Notes: generated from the letters alone by a model not told the origin. A stretch of DNA of 64,000 bases from an uncultured Kiloniellaceae bacterium (GCA_947493695.1 CANLSF010000005.1:1-64000), one strand, 5' to 3'. Counted from the first letter of the stretch, positions 43,941 through 53,964 are shown. Translations and numbers: made by a program.

Positions 43941-44540
43941 ATGACAAAGACGATAATCTTCGACCTCGGCGGCGTCCTGATCGATTGGGACCCGCGTTAC
44001 CTTTACCGCAAGCTCCTCGACAGCGAGGCGGAAGTCGAACACTTCCTGAGCAAGATCTGTACCCATGACTGGAATGAGCAACAGGATGCGGGCAGGCCCT
44101 TCGCTGAGGGCATCGCGCTGCTGAGTGAGACACATCCGGAACAGCGGCATCTGATCGAAGTTTACTTCGAACGCTGGAGTGAAATGCTGGGCGGCGCGCT
44201 TGAAGGAACCGTGGATATCCTGGACGGGTTGCGAAAGCGCGATGTCAGGCTCTTTGCCTTGACCAATTTCTCGGCGGAGACCTTCCCTATCGCCCGCCAA
44301 CGCTTTGAGTTTCTGAGCTGGTTCGAAGGCATTCTGGTTTCCGGCGAAGAAGGCATGAAAAAGCCCGATCGCAGGATTTTCCAGCTCCTGGCCGAACGCT
44401 TCGACCTTCAACTCGAAGGCGCTGCCTTCATCGACGACGTCCCTAAGAATGTAGAAGCGGCGCGGCAACTGGGCGTTCACGCCATTCACTTTACCTCGAC
44501 CGCAAAGCTACAGGAAGAGATCGATCAGTTCCTCTCCTGA
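43941..44540 (+). CDS. HAD-superfamily hydrolase
   Basis: A 199-residue HAD-like phosphatase/dehalogenase. Motif I is IFDLGGVLIDW, with only one of the usual two aspartates (Asp8); the other is replaced by Gly, as in epoxide hydrolase N-terminal-type or YihX-like members. Motif II NFS, motif III Lys KKPDRRIF, motif IV FIDDVPKNV are intact. Likely a sugar or nucleotide phosphatase of YihX type. Spacing suggests co-transcription with the ArgE gene. Confidence 0.88.
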   Translation: MTKTIIFDLGGVLIDWDPRYLYRKLLDSEAEVEHFLSKICTHDWNEQQDAGRPFAEGIALLSETHPEQRHLIEVYFERWSEMLGGALEGTVDILDGLRKRDVRLFALTNFSAETFPIARQRFEFLSWFEGILVSGEEGMKKPDRRIFQLLAERFDLQLEGAAFIDDVPKNVEAARQLGVHAIHFTSTAKLQEEIDQFLS

Positions 44541-44590
44541 GCTCCACAAACCCAGAAAGACCTCTCCTGAAAATTTCCGACGGTCCCGAT

Positions 44591-45691
44591 TTGTCACAAA
44601 CTGATTCATCCCCCTCCACCCCCAGGAAGCCGACACTCCAGACCACGCTGCTTGCGCTGACGATTGGCGGTCTAGGCGGTTGGCTTGCGACCCTGGTTGC
44701 GATCCCCCTGCCCTGGATGATCGGCAGTATGGTCGCGGTAACCGCGGGCGCGATGCTCAAGCTGCCGCTCGCACTGCCCAATCAGATGCGCAGTGTCATG
44801 GTCGTAGTTCTTGGGGTCATGCTGGGCAGCGGCTTTACCCCCGCGATCCTTCCGCGTCTGGGGGACTGGGCACTGAGCCTCTCCAGCCTGGTGCTCTACG
44901 TGATCGTTTCGGGCGGGATCGGCATCTGGTTTTTCCGCCGCTTCTGCAGGTACGACGGGATCACTTCCTATTTCTCCGCCATGCCCGGCGGGCTCTCCGA
45001 AATGACCGTGGTTGGGGCCGAGATGGGCGGGGACAGCCGGGTGATTTCTCTGACCCATGCCTGGCGCATCCTCGCGGTCATCATGACCCTCCCCTTCATG
45101 TTCCAGCTCTGGCTGGCTTATGACCCGGCAACCCGGCCATCCATTGGCCTGCCGCTCGCTGAAGTGCCTCTGAAGGACATGGCGCTGCTCACAGCCTGCG
45201 CCATTGCCGGTTTTTTCGCGGCCAAGGCGCTCCGCATCCCCGCAGCCGCCATCGTCGGACCAATGATCCTGAGTGCTGTTGTGCATCTGGCAGGCTGGAC
45301 AACAGCAAACCCGCCGAGCGAGCTTATCGCCATTGCACAGGTGGTTGTCGGCGCCGCAATCGGCTGCCGCTTCGCGGGCATCAGGCTTGCCGTCATCGGA
45401 AAATGCATCGTCGCGGCAACCGGCGGTACAATAATCCTGGCTTCGATCTCACTGCTGTTCGCCTGGGCACTGCACAATCTGACCGGCCTTTCCTTCGCGG
45501 CGCTCTTTCTGGCGTTTGCGCCCGGCGGACTGGCTGAAATGAGCCTGATCGCGCTCTCTCTCTCCCTGGACAGTGCGTTTGTAGCCACCCATCACATTGT
45601 ACGTATATTCATTATCGTTGTCTGCGCGCCCCTGCTTTTTCGGCTGCTGCAACGGTTATTAGGGGAATCCCGTGGCAAGCAGGCAGAGTAG
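44591..45691 (+). CDS. AbrB-family membrane protein (Gneg_AbrB_dup)
   Basis: A 366-residue integral membrane protein with about ten helices in two repeated halves. Each half contains a GLGGWLATLVAIPLPWMIGS-type or FFAAKALRIPAAAIVGPMI-type unit and PGGLSEM or PGGLAEM, the family's glycine-proline motif. Often labelled ammonia monooxygenase, without evidence. Function unknown; a transport role is inferred from topology. A TTG start (44591) lies near the end of the HAD gene, so translation coupling is possible. Confidence 0.85.
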   Translation: MSQTDSSPSTPRKPTLQTTLLALTIGGLGGWLATLVAIPLPWMIGSMVAVTAGAMLKLPLALPNQMRSVMVVVLGVMLGSGFTPAILPRLGDWALSLSSLVLYVIVSGGIGIWFFRRFCRYDGITSYFSAMPGGLSEMTVVGAEMGGDSRVISLTHAWRILAVIMTLPFMFQLWLAYDPATRPSIGLPLAEVPLKDMALLTACAIAGFFAAKALRIPAAAIVGPMILSAVVHLAGWTTANPPSELIAIAQVVVGAAIGCRFAGIRLAVIGKCIVAATGGTIILASISLLFAWALHNLTGLSFAALFLAFAPGGLAEMSLIALSLSLDSAFVATHHIVRIFIIVVCAPLLFRLLQRLLGESRGKQAE

Positions 45692-45696
45692 TCTTC

Positions 45697-45728
45697 GAGG
45701 CAGCGTCCCCCAGGAGGGACGCCACCTC
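45697..45728. terminator. Bidirectional hairpin between convergent genes
   Basis: Arms GAGG-CA-GCGTCCC (45697-45709) and GGGACGC-CA-CCTC (45716-45728) form an 11-pair stem with a small internal loop and a 6-base loop, only a few bases after the AbrB stop and before the end of the convergent gene. There is no T-tract on either strand, so it may be a Rho-dependent or bidirectional stop signal. Confidence 0.55.
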
Positions 45729-45739
45729 GATTACCTTCG

Positions 45740-46264
45740 CTAACCGGCCGCTTCAAGCCGAGCCAGAACGACCTTCCTGTAGAGGCGGCTGCGCGCCTCC
45801 GGTGACTTCGGCCTTACCCAGTCGTATTCGATCGCACGCCAGTCCTTATCAACGGGGTCCAGCCCCATGGTTCGGATGTAATCCGCGTCAACGATCAGAA
45901 AATGATGCTTGTAAGCCAACAGATAGCCACCGACATCACGATGGATTTCCTGAGCTTCCCGATAGCTCGCCGACCAGATGTTCGAGTGCACGGCACACCT
46001 GCCCGGATACAACAGCTTGCCGAAATCCGTGTTGTTTTTCCCGCGCAAGACTTGTGCAGCGTGAGTCCAGCCGTCGAACCCAAGTTCGCGTGCCAATGCG
46101 CTCAAGCCATGCCGGCGCTTGACCGCAGATTTCAGCGCCATGTCCTCGAGTTTGGGATTTTCGTGGACCTTGCGAATACGCGCCAGTGCGGCCGGATCGC
46201 CATCAGAAGCCTTGCGATGAAGTACGCGCGCCTCTGTTTTCAGTCTGTCGATAATATCAACCAT
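45740..46264 (-). CDS. Hypothetical protein, 174 aa
   Basis: A 174-residue protein, no signal peptide or membrane part. The middle has an RRHGLSALARELGFDGWTHA segment of a kind seen in small alphaproteobacterial proteins of unknown role. The ATG at 46264 follows AAGGAG and is preferred to upstream alternatives. Convergent with the AbrB gene, with a hairpin between. Confidence 0.7.
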   Translation of the reverse strand: MVDIIDRLKTEARVLHRKASDGDPAALARIRKVHENPKLEDMALKSAVKRRHGLSALARELGFDGWTHAAQVLRGKNNTDFGKLLYPGRCAVHSNIWSASYREAQEIHRDVGGYLLAYKHHFLIVDADYIRTMGLDPVDKDWRAIEYDWVRPKSPEARSRLYRKVVLARLEAAG

Positions 46265-46558
46265 AACCGTTTCTCCTTGCTCGGATCGTCCCGCTCCATG
46301 TGATCCAAGAGAACCGTTGGGATGACATTGGAAGTTTCGAACCAGGGTGAGGAGTCTTTCGGCGGGCGAGGCACCCCTGGGCACCTGCTGCCCGTTCATA
46401 GCGAAGCCCGGCCGGGATATCAATCGCTATCGGATGCCAAAAGCGATCAGGTCATGACAATCTCTGAGGTAAAGTCTGCTATTTGACACACCCGTTAAGG
46501 ATTTCTGGAGGCCAAAGTCATTAACAGCGCTCAATAAGCCCGGGACCCTTCGAGGGAT

Positions 46559-46807
46559 ATGAACTCTTTCTTTCTGCCTTTTACGCTGACTCTTGCTATG
46601 GCAGTGCCGCTTCTCTGGTATCACCTGGACGGAACCGATCCGCTCGACATTGCTGTTCGTGCGCCAAGTCAGGAGGAAATCAATTTCTCGGAAACCCGTG
46701 CGCTTATGGATGATCTGGATAGCGGCCTCTATGGTCCTTCAGCACGACAAGAGCCGACAGCCCAAGATTTCATCGTCACAATCGAAGCGCAAGAACCAGG
46801 ATATTGA
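46559..46807 (+). CDS. Small hypothetical membrane protein, 82 aa
   Basis: An 82-residue frame with a hydrophobic start (FFLPFTLTLAMAVPLLWYHL) that could be a signal anchor, then an acidic polar tail. GAGGG lies just in front of the ATG. No homology that I recognise. The next 360 bases up to the tRNA gene hold no convincing gene. Confidence 0.5.
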   Translation: MNSFFLPFTLTLAMAVPLLWYHLDGTDPLDIAVRAPSQEEINFSETRALMDDLDSGLYGPSARQEPTAQDFIVTIEAQEPGY

Positions 46808-47167
46808 AGTCTTATCAGCGGTTCAGACTTTTTCCTGAAACATCGCCCGGCAGACACTGAGAATCGCGAATTTTGATCATCTGGTTCACATCTTCGTTAG
46901 TGTAGGCATCCTTCAGAGCCTCGCGGATCATCCGCTTGTTCATCAGCCCAGACCAGAGGAACCTGCCATCACAACAATCGCGACCCGATCCTTCAACCTT
47001 CCCTGCATCTCCATCCCCCGTTCGTCGTTGTTTTTCGAGATGGAGACACACTAACTGCTTTCGCTATGTCCCAAAGACGAAAACGCCGTTGCAGACTCGG
47101 CACGGCTTTGGCACAAGAAGAGCTGTTGCCATGTATCAGACGGTTCCCCTCGAGAATCCGTCCTGCA

Positions 47168-47254
47168 GCCCGCTTGATGGAATTGGTAGACATACAAGAC
47201 TTAAAATCTTGAGGCCGAAAGGCCGTCCCGGTTCGAGTCCGGGAGCGGGCACCA
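47168..47254 (+). tRNA. tRNA-Leu (anticodon TAA)
   Basis: A complete class II tRNA with encoded CCA. Acceptor arms GCCCGCT (47168-47174) and AGCGGGC (47244-47250), discriminator A, anticodon loop CTTAAAA at 47200-47206 with anticodon TAA at 47202-47204, and a T-arm GGTTCGAGTCC. It decodes UUA and UUG. It lies immediately before the iron-uptake cluster. Confidence 0.96.
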
Positions 47255-47416
47255 CCACAGCGGTTCATTTAAATTGGTATCAGCCGGCGGAGCTAAGCCA
47301 ATCGCTTTCAGTGATGACCTTCTCGTGCCTGTCTCACCGATTAACACCTTAAATCACATCCAAAACTGCAAAAGATTGTCACCAGTGACGCTTCACTGTA
47401 GAACAAGCTCAATTAG

Positions 47417-47433
47417 TTGCGAGCGATTCTCAA
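47417..47433. promoter_or_regulatory. Candidate iron-regulator box upstream of the ECF sigma gene
   Basis: TTGCGAGCGATTCTCAA (47417-47433) is an imperfect palindrome that resembles the TTCTCA half-sites of Fur-type boxes. It lies about 130 bp upstream of the sigma factor start, within the expected regulatory region of an iron-starvation sigma gene. The match is weak and only supportive. Confidence 0.35.
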
Positions 47434-47565
47434 AATCATGCAGTTTCAAACCTCGTCAACAGGGCACAAACTGCGTTGAGATTTCTCGTACTCGAATTAA
47501 AGGATTGAGAGACTGCTGCGCATTTGTCGTCGGAATGAAGCGAAGCAGTCGAATTCTAAGGGCGT

Positions 47566-48093
47566 ATGCGAGAAACGGTGCTGATAGAGGCTTACAGGGA
47601 GCACGAGTGGGAACTCTTGCGGTTTCTCGCGAAACGTCTTGGCTCTCCCACACTGGCTTCTGACATCGCTCAGGATCTCTATGTCAAGCTGCTTGCGGCG
47701 CAAGAGTATCCGCCGATCCGCGAGCGGCGCGCCTATCTTTTCAGCATGGCCGCCAATCTGGCTACGGACCATCTTCGGGTTGAGAAACGCCGGAGGGAAA
47801 TTCTGGCCGAGGCGGATGGGCTCGTCTGGCGTCAGACCGATGAACTCACCCCTGAGCGCCATGCCCTGGCCCGCGCAGAGTTCCTGTACCTCCAGGCTGA
47901 AATCGCAAAACTGCCCCCGCGCTGCCGACAGGTTTTCTTTCTCAACCGCTTTCAAGGTCAGACCCAAGCGCAGATCTCCGAATCGCTTCAGATTGGCTTA
48001 ACGACTGTTTACAAGGATCTCAAACGCGCGATCGCCGTCATGATTGAAGCGCGCCGCGAGTTTCGCGGATCAGATTTCGGGGACAAGGAGTGA
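47566..48093 (+). CDS. FecI-like ECF sigma factor
   Basis: A 175-residue extracytoplasmic-function sigma factor. Region 2 (YREHEWELLRFLAKRLGS through ERRAYLFSMAANLATDHLR) and region 4 (LPPRCRQVFFLNRFQGQTQA, then QISESLQIGLTTVYKDLK) are clear. With FecR and an STN-bearing receptor downstream it is a FecI-type iron-starvation sigma factor. It should direct transcription of the receptor and transport genes. Confidence 0.9.
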   Translation: MRETVLIEAYREHEWELLRFLAKRLGSPTLASDIAQDLYVKLLAAQEYPPIRERRAYLFSMAANLATDHLRVEKRRREILAEADGLVWRQTDELTPERHALARAEFLYLQAEIAKLPPRCRQVFFLNRFQGQTQAQISESLQIGLTTVYKDLKRAIAVMIEARREFRGSDFGDKE

Positions 48094-48172
48094 GAGAAAA
48101 TGTGCCCCCACTCGTCTACCTTATAGAGCCCATGATTTACGTCCTCCTGAACAACGGACTTTGGGAGGAATC

Positions 48173-49261
48173 GTGCCGCTCGCCCCAACGCAACACCGCC
48201 GAGAACCAATAACAGAATTGATGCCCCAGAACCTGCCGATCACACCCGCCGAAAATGCCGCTCAGGACTGGATTCTGCGCCTCACCTCGGGCGAGGTAAG
48301 CGAAGCGGATCTCAATGCCTTCAAGGCTTGGCGTGATGCAGACCCGGCGAACCTTGAGGCCTTCCAGGAGATCCGCGCGCTCTGGAATGATCTGGAAAGC
48401 CTGGGGCCGGCATTCGCCGCTCCATCGGGCGCAACGCCACCGACCGACATCCCACAGGCTCCCCAAGAGCCAGCTGCGGCAGAAGTCGTCCAACTCGATC
48501 TTAAGCGGAATCCGCGCCGCACCGGGCATCGCGTCGCTCTTGGCGGCATGCTGGCCGCCTGTCTGATGCTTGTCGGCCTCTTCGCCTCGGACATTTCAAC
48601 GGTCTTCAAAGCTGATTTCATCACCGGCGTCGGTGAGCAAGCGAGTCTGTCCCTACCCGATGGGTCTAACGTTCATCTCAACACTGACAGCGCCATTGCG
48701 CTCGACTTCACCAGTGAGAACCGCAACATCATTCTCTTGCAAGGCGAAGCTCTCTTCGAGGTCAGGAAAGACCCCGACCGCCCCTTCAATGTGAAGACTC
48801 TCGAGGGCACCTCAACCGCGATCGGAACATCCTATGCAGTACGAAGTCGCAACGATAATGCTTTGGTGACCGTTATCGAAGGGCGTGTCCGCGTGTCAGT
48901 AACGACAGGCGCAGCAGCAGCTGCCGCCGATAGAGTTCCGCATGTCGACCTGACCGCCAATCAACAGGTCAGTTATCAGCGAGGCGGCCCGCTGGGCAGC
49001 GTGACGCCGATCAAGGCAGAGGAAGCAGCGGCGTGGCGGCGCGGACTGATATTGATCGACGGCCTATCCTTTGCGGATGCCGTCGCGGAAATAGATCGTT
49101 ACCGTCCCGGCCAAATTATCGTATTGCGTGATTCAACAGAGATCGAACCGATAACTGCTCGGATCGCGCTGCAGGAAATTGACGGTGGTCTCAAGGCCTT
49201 AGCAACGCTGCACGGGTTAAGCGTTACCCAAATGACGGGTTATCTGACGATCCTGCATTGA
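48173..49261 (+). CDS. FecR-family anti-sigma/signal transducer
   Basis: A 362-residue FecR-type protein: an N-terminal DUF4880-like cytoplasmic domain (AAQDWILRLTSGEVSEADL, then AFKAWRDADPANLEAF), one membrane helix (about residues 117-135), and a periplasmic FecR domain (LPDGSNVHLNTDSAIALDF, FNVKTLEGTSTAIGTSY). I choose GTG at 48173 because GGGAGGAAT directly precedes it. It transmits the receptor signal across the membrane to the sigma factor encoded just upstream. Confidence 0.9.
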   Translation: MPLAPTQHRREPITELMPQNLPITPAENAAQDWILRLTSGEVSEADLNAFKAWRDADPANLEAFQEIRALWNDLESLGPAFAAPSGATPPTDIPQAPQEPAAAEVVQLDLKRNPRRTGHRVALGGMLAACLMLVGLFASDISTVFKADFITGVGEQASLSLPDGSNVHLNTDSAIALDFTSENRNIILLQGEALFEVRKDPDRPFNVKTLEGTSTAIGTSYAVRSRNDNALVTVIEGRVRVSVTTGAAAAAADRVPHVDLTANQQVSYQRGGPLGSVTPIKAEEAAAWRRGLILIDGLSFADAVAEIDRYRPGQIIVLRDSTEIEPITARIALQEIDGGLKALATLHGLSVTQMTGYLTILH

Positions 49262-49412
49262 GCCTCACCTGAACAGCTTTTCATGATCAGGCTGAAAAAA
49301 TCACTTTTTTAGCACCGGTCCCCTTAGCGTCACTCGTCTCGTTAACAGATGAAATTAAGATTGCGACGCAGTTGCAATTTATACGATAGCTTACGACGTG
49401 ACGGGGGACAGA

Positions 49413-51740
49413 ATGGATCGAAGACTCGCCGAGACCGAGGCCGATGGCTACGGATCAACAACAGTTTCAAACAAAAGGGGGCGACGGGACGCGGTGCTTG
49501 CAAGTACGGCACTGACCACGATCTGCGCCTTAACGCTCGCAGCCCTGCCATTGGGCGCTTCAGAGACAATCCAGCCCGGCCAGGAGCGGCAAGAATTGGC
49601 AGCGGCCGATACTCTTCTGAACTTTGCAATTCCGGCACAGTCTCTCGCCACGGCCCTGAAGAGTTTCTCCGAACAGGCCGGCATTTCTTTCGCCTACAAG
49701 ACCGGCGATATCTCCGCACTCAAGTCGCTTGGCGTCTCGGGAGAACTGACAACCTCGGCAGGCCTGCAGCAGCTTCTGTCTGGCACAGGCATCAGCTTCG
49801 AATTCACGGCATCCAACACCGTCGTGCTCATGAAGACAGCGAACGGGGACTCAAATGCCGAGTTGCTGGACACCATCCAGGTCGAAGGCGCGTCAGGCAT
49901 CGGAGATCATACCGGCGCAGCCGACAAGGCCAACTCGATCTACATCGAGCGCGATGACTTGGAACGACGGAATCCTCAAACCGTAAAGCAGGTCTTTGCC
50001 GGTGAGTCCGCTGTTTCTGTTGGCGGCGCTATTCGCTCCAGCCAAAAGCTCTACGTTAACGGCGTCGAAGAGACCAATCTGGCCGTCACTATCAACGGCG
50101 CACGTCAGAACAATAAAGTGTTCCACCACAATGGCACCAACCTGATCGAACCCAGCCTGCTTAAGGGTGTGCGCGTCGACCCTGGTGTAGCGCCCGCCGA
50201 TGCGGGTCCCACCGCCCTGGGCGGAGCGATTGCTTATGAGACGGTCGATGTCGGCGACATTCTGCCCGCCGACCGCTCGGTTGGGGGTTTTGCCACCGGC
50301 AGCTTCGACACCAACAGCGGTACCTTTACGAACGGTGTCTCGGGCTACGGTCGCACCGGTGGATTCGAGGCACTCGGCTACTTCAAATGGGGTATTGGTG
50401 GTGAATACGAGAATGGCGATGGCGACACCGTTCCAGGTACGGAAACCGATCTGCGCAGTTTCCTCGGCAAGGGTGGCTACGAGACCGACAGCGGCCATCG
50501 CTTTGAGATTTCCGCCGAGCATCTGCGCGATCGTGCCGCCCGCCCTTTCCGCGCCAACATTGGCGACCTCACAAACCGTATTGAGCCCGATACGCGGAAG
50601 TACGACACCGAGCGTCAGAATCTGGTGTTCAACTACAACAAACCAAATGCAGAGGGTTTCTGGGACCCGACAGCGGTTCTGGGCTACGGCGTGACGGAGC
50701 TGCGTGTTCCGGTTCCCTTTGGAAGCGAAGGCGAGACCAGCAGTCTGTCGGGTAAGTTCGAAAATGCCTTCAATTTCGACGGTTTCGGGTTCAGTGACAG
50801 CATAACGCTAGGCACGGATTTCTACCACGACCGTGCCAAGTACGATGATCCCAGCACCAAAGTCTCTGAGCGGGCAACCAATGCAGGACTATACGCTCAG
50901 GCACGTCTGCAGCCGATCGAGCCCTTGCGCCTTTCCTTTGGACTCCGTGGCGATCATCAGTGGTTCGAAGGTGTGGATGGATCTGAAATCAACGACGCCG
51001 GTGTCAGCGGAAACGTCTCCGGCGCCTATGACGTAACGGATTTCCTAACCCTGAAGGCAGGCTATTCCCAGGTTTGGGGCGGTGTGTCACTTGCTGAAAA
51101 CTTTATCCTGAATCCCGACTGGAGCTACGAGGGCGATATCAAACCCGTGCGCTCCGAGAACTTCACCGCCGGCTTCGAAGTTTTTCATGAAGGTTTCTCT
51201 TTCGATGCCGGTATCTTCCGCAGCGATTTCAAAAACGCGCGTGACCCCTCCTTCGGTGGCGGACCCGGGCTCACATCCGACTTCAAGACACGCGGTTTCA
51301 ACCTCGGTGCAGGTTACAACTGGGACGCGGGCTTCGTGCGTGTGAGCTACACGGATAGCGAAATCAAAGTCGATGGCGGCGCATCTGATTCGGACGTCAC
51401 ACAGTATTTCGGGGCGCCACTGGGCCGCATCTTTGCCGTCGAGACCCTTCATCATTTCGAAAACACCGGCGTCACGATTGGCGGCAGTATCGATGCCGCG
51501 CTCGTAAATACCGATACCGCCGACGCCGGGGGCGAAAAACTCGACTCCTACGAGGTTCTTGGCCTTTTCGCCGAATATCAGCCCGACTTCGCTGAATACC
51601 TGACCTTGAGGGTCGAGGCCAACAACATCCTGGATGAGGACTACTCGGACCGCGCCACCTATGGACAGGATTTCGCAAACGTAGAGCCCTTGAGGGAACC
51701 GGGACGCTCGTTCCTGTTCCTGGTTCGAGCAGAGTTCTGA
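49413..51740 (+). CDS. TonB-dependent receptor with STN signalling domain
   Basis: A 775-residue outer-membrane receptor. Signal region (residues about 25-50) is followed by the secretin/TonB short N-terminal (STN) domain (residues 68-141), as in FecA and FpvA-type transducers. A likely TonB box (LLDTIQVEG) lies at 151-159, then the plug (about 170-300) with RQNNKVFHH near residues 230-240, and a beta-barrel ending in Phe (LVRAEF). The STN plus FecI/FecR neighbours indicate a receptor that controls its own transcription. The ligand is probably a ferric siderophore or ferric citrate, not determinable from sequence. ATG 49413 has GGGGGACAG before it. Confidence 0.93.
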   Translation: MDRRLAETEADGYGSTTVSNKRGRRDAVLASTALTTICALTLAALPLGASETIQPGQERQELAAADTLLNFAIPAQSLATALKSFSEQAGISFAYKTGDISALKSLGVSGELTTSAGLQQLLSGTGISFEFTASNTVVLMKTANGDSNAELLDTIQVEGASGIGDHTGAADKANSIYIERDDLERRNPQTVKQVFAGESAVSVGGAIRSSQKLYVNGVEETNLAVTINGARQNNKVFHHNGTNLIEPSLLKGVRVDPGVAPADAGPTALGGAIAYETVDVGDILPADRSVGGFATGSFDTNSGTFTNGVSGYGRTGGFEALGYFKWGIGGEYENGDGDTVPGTETDLRSFLGKGGYETDSGHRFEISAEHLRDRAARPFRANIGDLTNRIEPDTRKYDTERQNLVFNYNKPNAEGFWDPTAVLGYGVTELRVPVPFGSEGETSSLSGKFENAFNFDGFGFSDSITLGTDFYHDRAKYDDPSTKVSERATNAGLYAQARLQPIEPLRLSFGLRGDHQWFEGVDGSEINDAGVSGNVSGAYDVTDFLTLKAGYSQVWGGVSLAENFILNPDWSYEGDIKPVRSENFTAGFEVFHEGFSFDAGIFRSDFKNARDPSFGGGPGLTSDFKTRGFNLGAGYNWDAGFVRVSYTDSEIKVDGGASDSDVTQYFGAPLGRIFAVETLHHFENTGVTIGGSIDAALVNTDTADAGGEKLDSYEVLGLFAEYQPDFAEYLTLRVEANNILDEDYSDRATYGQDFANVEPLREPGRSFLFLVRAEF

Positions 51741-51749
51741 CTTTCCAAG

Positions 51750-52922
51750 ATGTTTTCGGAATCCAGTCATAATGCCTCTAACCCGATCCACTATAAGTGG
51801 ATCGGGTTGATCCCATCCGCGCTCCTTGTCGTCGTGACGGCTGTTCTGTCGCCTGTCCGGGCAGAGCCGCTAACTCTGACCGATCTTGCGGGGCGTGAGG
51901 TCAAACTTGAACGACCGATCACCCGCTTCGTCATGAGCGAAGGACGCTATATACCCTTACTTGCATTGCTGAGGCCCGGGGAACCAACCGCCGGCCTTGT
52001 TGGTACGATGTCCGGGTTGGGCGACACTGATCCGGCGCTGCAAGCGCAACTCTTTGCGAAATTTCCGCAGTCGCGTGATATCCCCAGGTTCGGGACGAAG
52101 AGTGCTGACAGCGTTTCTGTCGAAAAGATTATCGACCTCGCACCACAGTTAGCGATCTTTGGACTGAGTGATCATGGCCCAGGAAGCCGGGCCGGAGAAC
52201 TGATAGATCAACTCTCAGCCGCGGGGGTTGCCGTCGTCTTCATAGATTTCAGGTTGGATCCCCTGAAAAACACCCTCCCGTCGATCGAACTGCTGGGTCG
52301 GATACTCGGCGAGGAAGCCCGCGCGTCCGATTATTCGGAATTCTACCGCGCGCGCGTGGAAATGGTTCGGCAACGAACCGCGGGCGTCAGAAAGAAACCA
52401 AGCGTCTTCCTCCAGGTCCACCCAGGTCGCTTCGAGTGCTGCTGGGGTATGGCCGAGGGGATGCTTGGGCCCTTTGTCGAACTTGCAGGCGGCACAAACA
52501 TTGCCGATGCAGTCGCACCGGGACCAACAGCACAACATACCGCCGAATTCCTGCTGACCGAAAACCCCGACATCTGGATCGGAACGGCATCAGGCACTTC
52601 AGAAGAATATCTCGCCAATGCCTCGCCGGTGGCACTGGGTGCGAGGATGAGTCAGAAGATGGCCGCCGAGAGTTTAACGCGTTACCTCTCAGCGCCAGAA
52701 TTTCAGGCACTCGACGCCGTTCGCAATGGCCGGGCTCACAGCATCTGGCATAACTTCTACAACTCGCCTTTCAACATTGTCGCCCTTGAAGCCTTTGCAA
52801 AATGGATTCACCCGGAGCTCTTCCAGGACATCGATCCACACACCACCCTGCAGACAATCTTCGAGCGCTTCACGCCTTTCCAGCTGGAAGGAACCTACAG
52901 TGCGTCGGTGCGACGTGACTGA
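51750..52922 (+). CDS. Iron-siderophore ABC transporter substrate-binding protein
   Basis: A 390-residue periplasmic binding protein of the FecB/BtuF class III fold, with a signal peptide cleaved about residue 38 (SPVRAEP). LTDLAGREVKLERPITRFVM is the typical first strand, then the two-lobed body with PSVFLQVHPGRFECCWGMAE. It would deliver ferric siderophore to the permease encoded next. It begins 9 bases after the receptor stop. Confidence 0.9.
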   Translation: MFSESSHNASNPIHYKWIGLIPSALLVVVTAVLSPVRAEPLTLTDLAGREVKLERPITRFVMSEGRYIPLLALLRPGEPTAGLVGTMSGLGDTDPALQAQLFAKFPQSRDIPRFGTKSADSVSVEKIIDLAPQLAIFGLSDHGPGSRAGELIDQLSAAGVAVVFIDFRLDPLKNTLPSIELLGRILGEEARASDYSEFYRARVEMVRQRTAGVRKKPSVFLQVHPGRFECCWGMAEGMLGPFVELAGGTNIADAVAPGPTAQHTAEFLLTENPDIWIGTASGTSEEYLANASPVALGARMSQKMAAESLTRYLSAPEFQALDAVRNGRAHSIWHNFYNSPFNIVALEAFAKWIHPELFQDIDPHTTLQTIFERFTPFQLEGTYSASVRRD

Positions 52923-53964
52923 TATCGGCGTCTCCCTGCAGGATCGTTTTAACCGCATAAAAAGCAGACGGCAGATCATTCTGGCCCTGCTGACTTTAGC
53001 GACTCTCGCGAGCCTCGCGATGGACCTCCAGGCCGGACCGGCGTCACTTGGATTGAGCGATGTATTCGCTGGAATTATCGACCCAGCATCTCTGGACCTG
53101 CGTCAGCGCATTATCCTGTGGGAGGTTCGTTTACCGGACGCCCTGATCGCACTATCCGTCGGCGCGGCACTGGGTCTCGCGGGCGTCGAGGTACAGACGA
53201 TCCTGGACAACCCACTGGCCAGTCCCTTCACACTCGGCGTGTCGTCTGCCGCCGTGCTGGGCGCCAGTGTCGCGATTGTCCTCTCGCCCTCGATCACATT
53301 CCTACCTGAAGCTGCGATTCTGCCCGCCCTTGCCCTTGTCTTCGCCCTGGGGTCCGGTCTGTTCATCCTGGCGGTCGTGCGCTTTGGCGGTGGCGCGCGG
53401 GAGACTGTCGTGCTTTTCGGAATCGCCCTGGTGTTCCTCTGCAACGCCCTGACAGCCGCCCTGCACTATGTCGCCGACGCAGATGCAATCCAGCAGATCG
53501 TGTTCTGGACCATCGGAAACCTCACGCGGGCGGGGTGGGCGGAAGTCTGGGTCGTCACCGCCTGTTTCCTCGTCATCCTTCCGTTCAGCCTGCGCCACGT
53601 CTGGGTCTTAACCCTGCTTCGGGGTGGTGAAGCGCATGCGCTCAGCCTGGGCATTAATGTGTCTCGATTGCGTACCTGGGTTATTTTGCGCAGCAGTTTG
53701 CTTACCGCATTCGCCGTTTGCTTCGTGGGAGCCATCGGGTTCATCGGACTGGTCGGTCCGCATATCGCGCGTCTGCTGCTCGGGGAAGATCACCGTTTTC
53801 TGGTTCCCGGAGCTGCACTTTGCGGAGCACTCATCCTCTCGCTGGCTTCTTTTCTCTCCAAAGCACTGATCTCAGGCGTGATCATTCCGGTCGGCATTCT
53901 GACTGCTGTAGTGGGTGTTCCTGTCCTGCTCGGCTTGCTATTCCGTCAGAGGCGGATGCCATGA
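52915..53964 (+). CDS. Iron ABC transporter permease (FecCD family)
   Basis: A 349-residue inner-membrane permease with about ten helices of the FecCD/BtuC type (RLPDALIALSVGAALGLAGV, NPLASPFTLGVSSAAVLGAS, FVGAIGFIGLVGPHIARLLL are classic). GTG start at 52915 lies within GTGACTGA, overlapping the substrate-binding protein's stop by 8 bases, so translation is coupled. Confidence 0.93.
   Translation: MTDIGVSLQDRFNRIKSRRQIILALLTLATLASLAMDLQAGPASLGLSDVFAGIIDPASLDLRQRIILWEVRLPDALIALSVGAALGLAGVEVQTILDNPLASPFTLGVSSAAVLGASVAIVLSPSITFLPEAAILPALALVFALGSGLFILAVVRFGGGARETVVLFGIALVFLCNALTAALHYVADADAIQQIVFWTIGNLTRAGWAEVWVVTACFLVILPFSLRHVWVLTLLRGGEAHALSLGINVSRLRTWVILRSSLLTAFAVCFVGAIGFIGLVGPHIARLLLGEDHRFLVPGAALCGALILSLASFLSKALISGVIIPVGILTAVVGVPVLLGLLFRQRRMP

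Noticed and set aside
46815-47051. 78-codon minus-strand frame before the tRNA, with an inner start at 46943 (42 residues)
   Set aside because: No clear ribosome site and no recognisable family; cannot be supported, though the inner 42-residue peptide is not impossible.
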